Positions 33,990 through 44,818 of a DNA stretch of 64,000 nt are shown here, piece by piece; the first letter of the stretch is position 1; each line of letters starts with the position of its first letter. The notes beneath the pieces were generated by a model, which was not told where the DNA came from, searched no databases, and worked only from the letters and a program-made list of their open reading frames with translations. The position numbers were made by a program, and so were the translations under genes. The DNA is from Calvatia gigantea (Eukaryota; Basidiomycota; Agaricomycetes; Agaricales; Lycoperdaceae): contig JACAAK010000003.1 in assembly GCA_025093985.1 (NCBI GenBank), positions 1,984,001 to 2,048,000 of the forward strand, written 5' to 3'.

Positions 33990-35380
33990 ATGCCATCAAC
34001 GTCGGAGTATGACCGCTCCCGCAGCACGTCTTTGAGACGTGCAGTCTCGAGTCTGAGTTCTTTTGTTGTATTCACTCCCTTGAATCTCCTCAACCTGGTC
34101 GCTGTACACGGAGTATCCGTATTACGACCGTATGCACCTCAGCTAATCCCGATTGTTGTGTGTCTTGCATTGGTTCCGTTTGCGGTCTGTCTATCACTAT
34201 TTGCGGGATGGATGGTTTGGAGGAGTTTGGTTGTCGGCTGGGAAGTCCCTTTATTCTTTCAGTATGGGTATGGGTCATCTTCCAAAAATTCAACGAATGA
34301 TAGCTAATTGTTGTGTGTAGTGAAAGTATACTTCCTTATGCACGGACAGTGATACCGTCAATACAAACTTCCCAACCTTATGATATTTCCATATCCTTAA
34401 GCCTCCCAGTCTCCGCGTCTAACCTATTGCTCGGAAACTTCATGACCAGCCTGACTCTCTCTACACCTTCAAATCAAACCTTGGCTTCCGTCAGTCGGCC
34501 AGTATGTTCCTTCACAGGTTTTCCCTTAAATCTCCTAAATAACGTGAACCGGTTTAGGCAATCATGGTTCCACCAAAGGCGTCGTGGTTCCTCAGAAATC
34601 CGAACGTGATAAGACTCGACGTTGCCCTTCTAGATTCCTTTATAGCTAGGACAACGAGTATTCTCGCCCATGTCGAAGTAGGCCGTCAGGATGGTTGGAA
34701 ATCTATTGGTGACGGTCGCGGACGGGAAGTCAGTGTGGTAGCAGCTTCCTTACATGGAAGAGCGATACCGCATGGTGTCCGGTATGCGCCTTCGTACAAT
34801 CTTGACGTGGATTTGTCTCATAAACTACAACAGTGGGCTGGCGATGCGCTTCCCCCTCCTTGCCACAATCCTCTCCGCTTCATTATTCCTCATCATCCTT
34901 TCTCTAATTGTCGGCTCTTGCGTTCTTCCAACGATGTTTCCCGTACCTACAGGGGAAGAGGAAAATGAAGGATCCGAATACCTACCATATCAGCGTCAGC
35001 CGAAAACTACCAAGATTAAATCGGAACTTTCACCTCTAGTATCAAGTACTCGCGCTCGAAGTAACAGTACGCCATTGCGCCGGCGAAAGCCTAGATTGCC
35101 GAAACGTGTGGCATCAAATCCGCGCATCGTGAGTCCGTTCATATAGTCGTCCTATGTGGTCCTGAATTATGTGGAGGTCGTCAAAACCGAGGAAGTCGAC
35201 GAGGAATCTCCCGTCGTCGTCGCGCGCCCTACTCAAGGCACTGCAGAAAATACCCCCGATGTTCCTGTTCATATTGTCGGTCCTTCTGATGCTGGCACGA
35301 GGGAAACCTTGAGGAGACGAACATCGCGGAAGTCTGATTTGTCTGAGGAAAATCTGCACTCTGGGTCTGAGGAAGAATAG
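33990..35380 (+). CDS. SEI1: Seipin (lipid-droplet biogenesis), one +1 frame break
   Basis: Exons 33990-34267, 34321-34501, 34558-35128 and 35177-35380. An N-terminal TM helix (LIPIVVCLALVPFAVCLSLFAG) is followed by the lumenal seipin beta-sandwich (YDISISLSLPVSASNLLLGNFM, HGRAIPHGVRYAPSY), a C-terminal TM helix (FPLLATILSASLFLIILSL) and an acidic, Arg-rich cytoplasmic tail. The frame holding PHGVRYAPSYNL and the frame holding the second TM helix differ by +1; one extra base lies between about 34803 and 34850. The exon sum is 3n+1, consistent with exactly one extra base (410 aa after correction). Seipin oligomers sit at ER-lipid droplet contacts. The last intron (35129-35176, 48 nt) is inferred from an otherwise in-frame stop. 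Confidence 0.85.
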
Positions 35381-35491
35381 CGAGCTCTTTTTCTGTTTTT
35401 ACTTATTCGTAGTCTTTGACGTCATGCTTTGAACGCCACTATGGGTATAATACAATCAGCACCAGACAATACAGCGTCCAACAATCACGAT

Positions 35492-36518
35492 TTACGAAGA
35501 GCCTATTTTTGTTTCTTCTTTCACCTCTCCTGTCTGCTTTTCAGCATCCTCTTTCACATCTTCCTTTACCTCTTTTACTTCCCTTGGTTCCTTTACCTCG
35601 GATTTTTTCTTCAGCTCTTTAGCCCCATCTATGATATTCTTACTGTCGCCACCTCCACCCAAACCCTTAACCAAATCACCTGCATCGTCGTCATCCAGCC
35701 CCAAATCTTTTACAAGGTCCAACAACTCATCCTCTGTGACTTTAACCCCCTGCAACCCAAATCCAGACAACTCGTCCCCCAAGTCCTTCTCACCTACTCG
35801 CTTGTTCACTGGTATCTGTTTCTTCCCACTTCCACCTATGCCTGCAAGTGGGGATTTGGGTGGTTGCGCAAGGATCTTTTTCTTGAGATGTTCTGGTGTC
35901 ATTTGAAGTGGCATCATAGCACCTGGAACGCCGACTGGTTTCGCCTGTGGGAGCGCAGGACCTGAGAGGAGTGAGTCCTCGTTATTGTTCCATTTCTCGG
36001 AGAGGCGGAGGAATCGGTCAAGTTCGCCGTATTCTACTGCTTCTTCGCTGGGTCAATACATCGACTCGTGAACGGAACGTCGGTGTGTGTTTCGGAGAAA
36101 GTGAAACATACAAGTCTTGGAAGGTCTGCTTGGAGAGTCAGTGGCGCCGTTCCATGAGGATGTATGATGGTTGTTGCGTACACCAGGAAAGCTTCCTCCG
36201 ACTAATATTCCGGGTAGTTGCTGTTTGTCTGGAGTATGATTTCAGGACACCTTCACTGCTGTGAGGGCGTACTGCTAACCAGGAGGAGCCTTGCGTCTCC
36301 ATAGCCTCTTCGCGTCCTCGTCCGAAGCAAGATCATACGACGTGAATGGTATTTTCTTGACCTGTAATATCCGGAGGAGATATTCTGTTTATTGATTTCA
36401 CAAAGTCAATAAGGTGATTGATGTTTTGCCATGGGGTGTTGCATATACCTTGGCGTTGACGCAGGGCAGGCTGCGATGCAATAGTCGTCAGAAAGACCGC
36501 TATGGGTGGGGAAGGCAT
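35492..36518 (-). CDS. SH3BGR-like thioredoxin-fold protein
   Basis: Exons 36518-36449, 36384-36280, 36228-36182, 36125-36112 and 36047-35492 join to 263 aa. The first ~95 residues follow the SH3BGR/SH3BGRL glutaredoxin-like fold: PPIAVFLTTIASQPALRQRQ, VKKIPFTSYDLASDEDAKRLW, QLPGILVGGSFPGTFQDFEEAVEYGELDRFL. There is no CxxC, as usual in this family. The C-terminal half is Lys/Glu-rich and disordered. Function in fungi is unknown to me. One exon is only 14 nt. The gene starts 178 bp from the divergent LMW-PTP gene and converges on seipin, with 111 bp between stop codons. Confidence 0.78.
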
Positions 36519-36696
36519 ATGTTAATGGCTTTAATTCCAGGCAGGTTTAGGAGGAGGAAGGAGACAAGGAGGAGTTGCTGAGGAAACCAGTTATGTTTAG
36601 AAGCCTTCCCCCCCTGATTAGCAATTAAGATCCCTATCACATCGCGAATCTTATCAGTGTACGTTTTCAATCACCTATCTTATCCTCCCCTACCTA

Positions 36697-37454
36697 ATGT
36701 CAGAAGAGCACCAATTGAAAGTTCTCGTCGTCTGCCTCGGTCAGTAGATACAACAACCTATTAACCCTGTTTTGACTAACTATTTCGCTTGAATTGACAT
36801 CTCGCATTCTGTCTATATCCCTCTACTCGTGGTCTGTGATTAACCAACTCAGGGAATATCTGCCGCTCCCCTATGGGCGAGGCAGTCCTTGCGGACGTCG
36901 CCAAGAAGCGTGGCCTCAATATCAAGGTAGACAGTGCGGGTACGGCGGGCTATCACGTCGGCGAGGATCCAGATGAACGGTATGCAGTGTCCGCTCTTTG
37001 TCTGCGTTCAACACCGGATGAATTATTTCCACTTTAGGACAGTTGCTGTGTGTAAGAAGGTACTAACCCCTACTCTGACCAAGTCCCCAAGCTAATGAAC
37101 TCTTTTTGGGTTGTGCAGCACGGTGTTCCAATAAGCAGCACTGCACGCCAGGTTAAGACCTCGGACTTTACCCGGTTCACACATATCCTCACTTCCGACA
37201 AGAGTAATCTCTCCGACCTGCAAAGAATCAAACCTGCCAACGCAACGGCCGAGGTACGGTTATGGGGTTCTTATCTCGATGACAAGCCTATTCCAGATCC
37301 CTACTATAGTGGTGCTGTGAGTTGTTTTTTTCCTCCCATGTTAAAGATTCAAGCTCATGATACTAAAAAATCTATTTAGAAAGGATTTGATGATGTGTTC
37401 CAACAAGTGACAAAGCTGTCAAATGCATTTCTTGATGCTGTAGTGCAGAAATAG
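36697..37454 (+). CDS. LTP1: Low-molecular-weight protein tyrosine phosphatase
   Basis: Exons 36697-36739, 36853-36979, 37038-37059, 37119-37316 and 37380-37454 give 154 aa, standard for the family. The catalytic P-loop VCLGNICRSP (CX5RS) is at the N-terminus and is split by the first intron. The general acid/phosphorylation motif DPYY is near the C-terminus. The protein hydrolyses phosphotyrosine and small acyl phosphates in the cytosol. The 3' end converges on the MMSDH gene with 150 bp between stops. Confidence 0.95.
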
Positions 37455-37604
37455 CTCTTGAAATTGCAATCAACTTGGTACTTGGTATTTAGTGGATGTA
37501 AGCATTGGATATACAGAATGGTAGCCAGACGGCAACCGGAAAGTAAAGGCAAAGAGACCCCATGCAAGGACCAAATCTAGACCATTCAATGACAATTCAC
37601 CACA

Positions 37605-39902
37605 CTAGCGGTGGGTGGGCATGACAGTGGCGGCGCGGTTGCCAATAGCGTCTTCAGCCCTCCAGAGGCTGGTTATAGTCTGAACACACAAGTTAACACG
37701 TTATCAGAACTGTTGACAGCACAAAAGGGTATACCTTGTTTTGAGTGTAGAAGTTGATAGCGCCCTTTCCGTAGAAGCCAAGATCACCCAGTGCGCTGCC
37801 CTTGTTTCCACTCCAGGAGAACATGGGAAGAGGAACGGGAATAGGAACGTTAACGCCAATCTGACCAACGTTTACCTCAATTTCGAATTTACGGCCGGTA
37901 GCGCCAGATTGGGTGAAGATTGCAGCACCGTTACCGTAGTGGTTGTTGTTGATGATATCAATAGCATCGTCCAAGTTGTTAGCCTTGAGAACAATCAAAA
38001 CAGGACCGAAGATCTCCTCCCTATGAAGTACCCGGTGAACATCACCCTGGGTGAAGAATTGAATGCTTACTGATAACATTTCATGGTGGTTCCGGCTTCA
38101 ATAATTGTAGGTCCGATGAAGGTACCATCGGGGTACTCCGGCACAACGAGCCCTCTCCCATCGAGCAAGATCTTTCCACCATCTTGCTCAGCGGATGAGA
38201 TCAAACCCGTGATTCTGTCCTTGGAATGCTGAGAAATAATGGGACCCCTGATTCATTTCATACTTGATCAGAACCAAATGACACCAGGGATAGTGGATGG
38301 AGGAAGTTGCTCACAGATCTGCACCTGGCTCGAAGCCTCCGCTGACTTTCAGCTTCTTGGTGCGTTCGATCAGTTCGGGGAGCCAATTCTGCGCATCGCC
38401 AACGCAGATCGCTAATAAAAACGATCAGATCCTAGCTTTAGGTTGGCGGTATGATGTGACGATACGCACCGACTGAGATTGCCATGCAGCGCTGGCCAGC
38501 GGCACCGAACGCAGCACCAACAATTGCATTGAGAGTTTGATTTTTGTTTGCTAGAGGCCAATAAATGATCTAGGTGGTTTCAAGTCTTGAAATAACTCAC
38601 CGTCGGGCATCAAGATAGCGTGGTTCTTGGCACCCATATTTGACTAAAAGTGGTGTTAGGCGGAGGACACCCGAACTAACAAGACCTTCGCACCTGCACG
38701 CGCTTGCCATTTTGTGTTCCACTACCGGTAATGTCAGCAGCTGGCCGTCACTTGCAATAGTTGAACACACCGATTGTAGATATGCTTCCCAGCGCGATCG
38801 CCACCGACGAAGCTAATTGCCCGAATGGCGGGGTGGTCACAGATGGCGTTCACAGTTGGCACCTGTCCGTGGATAACGTTAAGGACACCGTCGGGAAGAC
38901 CTATCGACAAAAGTCAGGCGCCAGAAAGCCGGAGTCCTCTCAAGAGGCTTACCGGCTTGCCTGCAAAGCTCGGCGATGATCATCGCAGCACCGGGATCAC
39001 GTTCCGAAGGTTTGACGATGAGCGTGTTTCCGGTAACTAGAGCCATAGGGATTGTCCAAAGAGGAATCATACTGTTGTGGGTTTAGTAGATGTATCGTGC
39101 CCTATGAACGGAGGAAACTCACGCAGGGAAGTTGAAAGGGGCAATACTAGCACAGACACCGAGAGGCACTCTCCTGACATAGGTATCCATATCCCTGCTT
39201 ACTGTTGTTGTATAAGTACTTGAGTCCAACTACGTTTTGTCATAGGCTTACCTTCGATCTTATCACCCAAGAGTGTTGTCGTCGCAGCGATGGCATTTTC
39301 GACAACCTGAAGACCACGGAGCAAGTCACCGTGTGCATCTGCGCCATGATGTCATTGTTAAATACCAAGCAACAGTCGAGAGACCACCGTACCAGCCAGT
39401 GTTTTTCCTTGTTCCAAAACGATGCTCCCCGCGATGACATCAGCATTCTTACGCAAAAGATGTTGAAGCCTACAACGAGTTAAAGCCCCTGATTTCAGGG
39501 ACATATACACTCCGGACTTACTCGATCACGAATCGTTGGCGAGTGAGTATGCTGGTCCTACTCCAAGATTTGAAGGCATTAGAAGCAGCGTCAACAGCCT
39601 GTTCGAATTCCTGATTTGTCGTTTGAGGAACCTTGGAGAGCAAGGTTTGAGTCGACTAAGACCAGAAAAGGTTAATTGACCGGATAAGTCGACAAAGCTT
39701 CGTTACAGACCGGATCATGAACATCCAACCACTTGTCCGTGTTGCTCTCAACAAATTGTCCACCAATAAAATTCTTGGTTGTGCCACCAGTCATACTGGT
39801 TCCCTTCCATTCAGAAGAGATCTTCTCCGCGACTGGACGTGCGAGTGCACTTAACCCAGCGCTGACGCGGGCAGAGGTAGCAAAGGAACGTGAAGATAAC
39901 AT
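37605..39902 (-). CDS. ALDH6A1: Methylmalonate-semialdehyde dehydrogenase (acylating), mitochondrial
   Basis: I traced 14 exons, all in frame, from ATG 39902 to TAG 37605. A Ser/Arg-rich mitochondrial presequence ([17 protein letters not shown]) precedes an ALDH6 fold: [42 protein letters not shown], the family form of the active-site region [10 protein letters not shown] (catalytic Cys), and [20 protein letters not shown]. The enzyme converts methylmalonate and malonate semialdehydes to propionyl- and acetyl-CoA in valine, pyrimidine and inositol breakdown. Introns are short and GT-AG. No frame break was found in over 500 codons. Confidence 0.95.
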
Positions 39903-40697
39903 GGTGGTGGTATGGTGTGAAGATGGGCGTGTGTAGGAAGACCCGGAAGAAAGAGGGATAGGTCTGGCCGGAACTTGGGAATTACTTAAAATATTATCGC
40001 AGGGCTCAGCGCTCAGGAGTGTCGATCCACATCACGTGCACCACATGGTGGGGCTCATCTTCATCCCAGCCGCTCAGGTGCTGGTACACTTGGTACCCTC
40101 AGAGGTTTAATATATGTGGAGTGCCTGACTGAACTCGTGATTAGGCAAGTCGTTTTGTGCGAAGATGAACAATCCGAATGCAGGAGTGGTTGAGTATGAA
40201 TGATGTTGTTGTACTTGAAGGAGGAAAAGGCGAGGGAACACACACATAGATAGTCCACTGAAGGAAATGATCATATAACCATCTTGGTCGGTTGCTCTTG
40301 GGGATCCCTGAATTGAGTAAGTTATCAGTCGGAATCGATTCGGATGTGTATCAAGTAGGTAATTATAGGTTGTCTGATGGCAGCTTACGGGGCGGAATGG
40401 CGAATCCCGTTTTAGCGTGAGCGGGCAGAGCGCAGTCTGTGCGACTCACTAACGCTATGTAGTCGAGAACCAGGAGACAGCGAGAATGCAGGTCGGGGGA
40501 TAAGGCTGAGAATATCGCGTTAATTAGTGCGTCGGGATTTGTTTGGTCAATGCCACGTGAACGTTTGGCAGCGAACCCAGCCCACTGTCGGCGTAGCGAA
40601 TTTTGACATCTAGCATTCCTTTCATTCAACCCGCCCCAAGTCCAGCTTCCACTCCCGTTGCTTGTGTCCCTATCCACGCCCCTTGCAGCAGACGCGG
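39903..40697. other. Divergent promoter of MMSDH and multi-Myb genes
   Basis: About 800 bp without a supported gene. A CACGTG E-box occurs around 40034 upstream of MMSDH. The plus-strand frame of the Myb gene stays open upstream of 40698 but the first ATG is at 40698. Confidence 0.4.
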
Positions 40698-42541
40698 ATG
40701 GACCGCGCCTTGCATCTTCAAATGAACGGTTACCATCCCCGGGAACTGAATACTCACTCCGGAGGAAACTCCTTCTCTCCGGATTACCAACATTCGACAT
40801 CTCAGTCTCTGTTTGCTGCAAATAACACTGGATTGAGTCACCCCCAACAAACATCACACCCCTCTCGGGTGCCTCATGATAACCACTGGCCGAACTCCCT
40901 ACCCAACAACATGCAGCAGAATCAACATATCCCTTCCCATTCACACTTCCCTCAGCCACAGCCGCAGTTCAACCCAGCATGGATGAACCAGATGCAGCAG
41001 TTCTCAAGTGGTATGAGCTCAATGGGGTTCAATCCCTTGTTCCAACAACAAATATTTCAAGATGCTCTCGCCATGTCCCAGCCCGTCGAAGCTGCAGATG
41101 AGCCGTTGTTGGTGCAGACTCTGATCAGTGCGAAAAAGAAGAAGGAGAGTTATAAAGATGCTTTGAACGGCCTACATGGTGTAAGTTTGATCTGCTTCCA
41201 GCACTTTGTGGCACGGTCTGTTGACTGTGCTTCAGAAAAACGGGCATTCTGCCAGTCTCTGGAAGGACTACTACTTAGACCATAAAGACCACATCGAGAC
41301 ATGGGTCAACATGTGCTTGGAGAAAGAGAAATTCCAATCAGTCGACAAAGACGTTAGACATACTGCCAAACCGTACAATCGAAAACCCTCGACGCAAGCT
41401 ATCAAGAGAGAATCCTCTCCCGGCCGCATCCCTCTCTCCGCTCCCCCGGCCACCAAGAAGCGAAAGCACTCTACACCAAGTACAGGTGAAACGCCTGGGC
41501 CTGCCACCAGTCGCAGGAGTACACTCAACAGCTTATCTGTCCCAGAAGCTGTTTTCAATGACCGACTGCCGCCACCACACTCAGAAATAAAAATACCAGA
41601 GCCACCTTCTCGGTCACCCAGTCCACCGACAAAAGTAATACCGCAAGGGCGAGGGAACAAATACACGGAGGAGGACCGTCAGTTCTTCCTCAAATTTATC
41701 TCGTGGAGGCTGAAACAGGATCCTTCGTTGACAAGAAATGATTTGTGTAACATGCTTGCTGAAAAAGTATGCAGCTGTTTTTCTTTCGTATTATGAAGCT
41801 TTATTAAAGGAAGGGTTCAGGCTCCTCATCATACTTCCCAATCCTGGGCGTCCCATTGGTCAAATCGCCACGACCTACCAGACAAGATTCTCGCTGCTGC
41901 ACATGGGGAATCCTTATCGGATGATGAGGACGAGGACGAGGACGATGAGCCTGAAACAATTCGGCCTACGAAACGCCGGCCACGTTACCGTGAGTTAAGT
42001 ACTGATGAAGAAGAGGAGGATGATAGCTCCGAAGATGAGCAAAAAGAGGACGAAGAAGATGACGAACCAGTTAAACATTACTCGGAGAGCGAGATGGGGC
42101 AGAAGGGCGAACCATTCACTGACGCGGATCTCTACATGGCTGCGAAGCATGCGGCTAAATACAGTGCATGGGCTGACATGACTTCAAAAGACCGCTGGGA
42201 ACCCTTCGCAGAAAAGGTGACAATTAGCCCTTCACAGCTTTGGGTTACACTCAATGGACTTTAGTTTACGCAGCGGTCATCGAAATCATGGGCAGAGTAC
42301 TATCGAAGAAACGAAGATGGTACGCCCCCATCATTTAGGATCGGTTGCCCTTTCTGACGTGCGCTTAGCTATCATGAAGCTGCGCAAAAAGTTACGCAAG
42401 GAAATGGAAAAAGAAGTCCTTCCTGAACGGTGTGCACGTCCGAGCCGTCCTCTCGGGAAGCGCAAGTACTCGAAATCCGATTCGGAAGATTCGGAGTCTG
42501 ACGATCAGCAGAACCATACTAAAGCAGGCAAAGATGCATAA
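40698..42541 (+). CDS. Nuclear protein with three Myb/SANT-like repeats
   Basis: Exons 40698-41180, 41236-41766, 41821-42216, 42274-42319 and 42369-42541 give 542 aa without frame damage. A Gln/Asn/His-rich N-terminus is followed by repeat 1 (KESYKDALNGLHG / KNGHSASLWKDYYLDH), repeat 2 (YTEEDRQFFLKF, CNMLAEK / APHHTSQSWASHW), an acidic Asp/Glu tract, and repeat 3 (FTDADLYMAAKH, PFAEK / RSSKSWAEYYRRN), ending in a Lys-rich region. The slashes mark introns: each repeat is split by a phase-0 intron at the same place. Repeat 2 resembles the Myb-like repeat of the Rap1-like protein at 22975-26060. DNA binding is likely; the target is unknown. Confidence 0.75.
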
Positions 42542-42899
42542 TCGCTATACCCATTTCGCACCTCATCTATCTCTCTCTACCACCTTTCGACTTCGTTAGC
42601 TTACCTATACCTCACATGTCAGCACAAGGAACAATTCGCGGGTTTTTTGCCTGTGAAGTCGACACGTATAGTTCTGCATAGTATCTTCTTGGGAACCTAG
42701 CTATGGTTTGCAACCAGTAATGTGCCTGCTGTGTGTATTACGTTAATCTTTCTTGTTGTTACCTCTATCTTTGAGTGGTGTATAATATTGTGCGGTGGGT
42801 GTGTTGATGAAGTTCGAAGGCACGTGGTCTATTTATGAAGATCGATGGCAACTGCAACGCCTCGTCCGTCCACCCACTCCACTGATTTCTGCAATCACC
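42542..42899. other. Intergenic gap before Rab GDI
   Basis: Pyrimidine-rich sequence after the Myb gene stop, then the GDI promoter. Nothing coding seen. Confidence 0.4.
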
Positions 42900-44608
42900 A
42901 TGGATGAAGAATACGATGTAAGTTCTACGTTCAGTTGACACACAAATATTCCTCACATTCAGCTCAGGTCGTTGTTCTCGGTACCGGTTTGACGGAGTGT
43001 ATCCTCTCAGGTCTCTTGTCTGTCGAAGGCAAGAAGGTCCTCCACATGGACAGGAACGACTACTATGGCGGTGATAGTGCCAGTCTGAACTTAACGCAGG
43101 TGGATATCCATCCCTCGCCATCACAAAATAACGTACCAATAATTGCCTCTTATCTTTGGTTAGCTGTACCGAAAGTTCCGCCCCGACCAAACCCCCCCTC
43201 AGGAACTCGGTCGCGACAGAGACTATGCCGTTGACCTCGTGCCCAAGTTCATCATCGCCTCTGGTGAACTCACCAAGATTCTCGTGCACACCGACGTAAC
43301 CCGTTATCTTGAATTCAAGCAGATTGCGGGTAGTTTCGTGTATCGTGATGGCAAGATCTCCAAAGTCCCCAGTACAGAGATAGAGGCCGTCAAGAGTCCT
43401 TTGATGGGTCTATTTGAGAAACGTCGCGCGAAGAAATTTTTCGAGTTTCTGCAGAACTGGCGTGATGATGACCCCACTACACATCAAGGTAAGCCAGCTG
43501 GTTACGTACATATGTTTGTCTTTGATTCAGCTGATATGGTATCCGGTATGTACCAGGTATCAATCTCGACAAGGACAGCATGAAGGCTGTCTACGAGAAG
43601 TTTGGTCTTGAAGCTGGTACGCAGGACTTTATCGGCCACGCTATGGCACTCTACCTTGACGATGAGTACGTGCCCCATCTCATTAGTTCATACTTACTGC
43701 ACCCCTGCCTTTCGCTAACGTTGGCACCCTGAACAGTTATATCACCAAACCTGCACGTCCGGCATATGACCGTATCGTCCTCTACACATCTTCCATGGCT
43801 CGCTATGGCAAGTCGCCATACATTTACCCTCTCTACGGTCTCGGCGAACTCCCACAATCTTTCGCTCGTCTCAGTGCCATTTACGGTGGTACTTACATGC
43901 TTGACAAACCCATTGATGAGATTGTGACTGATGACGATGGCAAGTTCGTTGGTGTCACTAGCGGTGGTGAAACCGTCAGGGCTAAACAGGTTATTGGTGA
44001 CCCGAGTTACTTTGGTGCCGGGAAGGATGACCCATCTGGCAAACTTAGAGCTGTTGAAGAGGGTAAAGTCGTTCGTGCTATTTGCCTTTTGAAACACCCG
44101 ATTCCTGGTACGGACGACTCGGATAGTTGTCAAATCATTATCCCCCAGAACCAAGTCAACAGGCGTAATGGTAGATTTCGTGCCTCGTGACTCCAGGAGT
44201 GGTACTGAATATTTGGTTAGACATCTACATCGCCATGGTCTCATCAACGCATAACGTCTGTGCCAAAGACGTTTATGTCGCCATCGTTAGTACTATTGTC
44301 GAGACCTCTGTTCCCGAAATGGAAATCCAGCCCGGCCTCCAGCTCTTGGGCCCCATCTATGACAAGTAAGTTCCATCACTCTACCAAAATTCTCATTTAC
44401 AGATGTTCATGGCTGTCATAGATTCGTCGAGATCAAGCCTCTGTACACTCCTACAAGCGACGGCCGGGCGGACAACATCTTCATCACCCGTTCTTATGAT
44501 GCCACGTCCCACTTTGAGACAGTGGTTGAGGACGTCCACGATGTCTGGAAACGTGTCATGGACAAGGACCTCGTCCTCAAGAAACGTGAAGTCGAAGTCC
44601 AGGAGTAA
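42900..44608 (+). CDS. GDI1: Rab GDP-dissociation inhibitor
   Basis: Exons 42900-42917, 42968-43099, 43164-43488, 43557-43665, 43737-44170, 44221-44365 and 44422-44608 give 449 aa, the normal size. Sequence-conserved regions are plain: [20 protein letters not shown] with DRNDYYGG, then [49 protein letters not shown], and a C-terminal [16 protein letters not shown] extracts prenylated GDP-Rabs from membranes for recycling. The first exon carries only six codons, and all introns are GT-AG, 50-71 nt. Confidence 0.97.
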
Positions 44609-44818
44609 ACGAGACCGATAGGGGTTTCTTTCACGTGCATACATCCAGTCCTTCCGCTTATACCTACCCTTTTCTGTCCAAGTGTTTCTTGTGATGTATC
44701 AATACTAGCAGGTCACCTTCACAGGTGCCGTGACTGAGAGTGTACTAAGAACATAGCCTGACACACAAGCAAAATAAGGATAAATTCAATAGCAGGAAAT
44801 TCTCAAGCTGCCTAGGAA

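Noticed and set aside
36182..36280. Apparent frame breaks in the SH3BGR-like gene
   Set aside because: Choosing the CTCCAG acceptor and the GTACGC donor restores the conserved frame without skipping a base.
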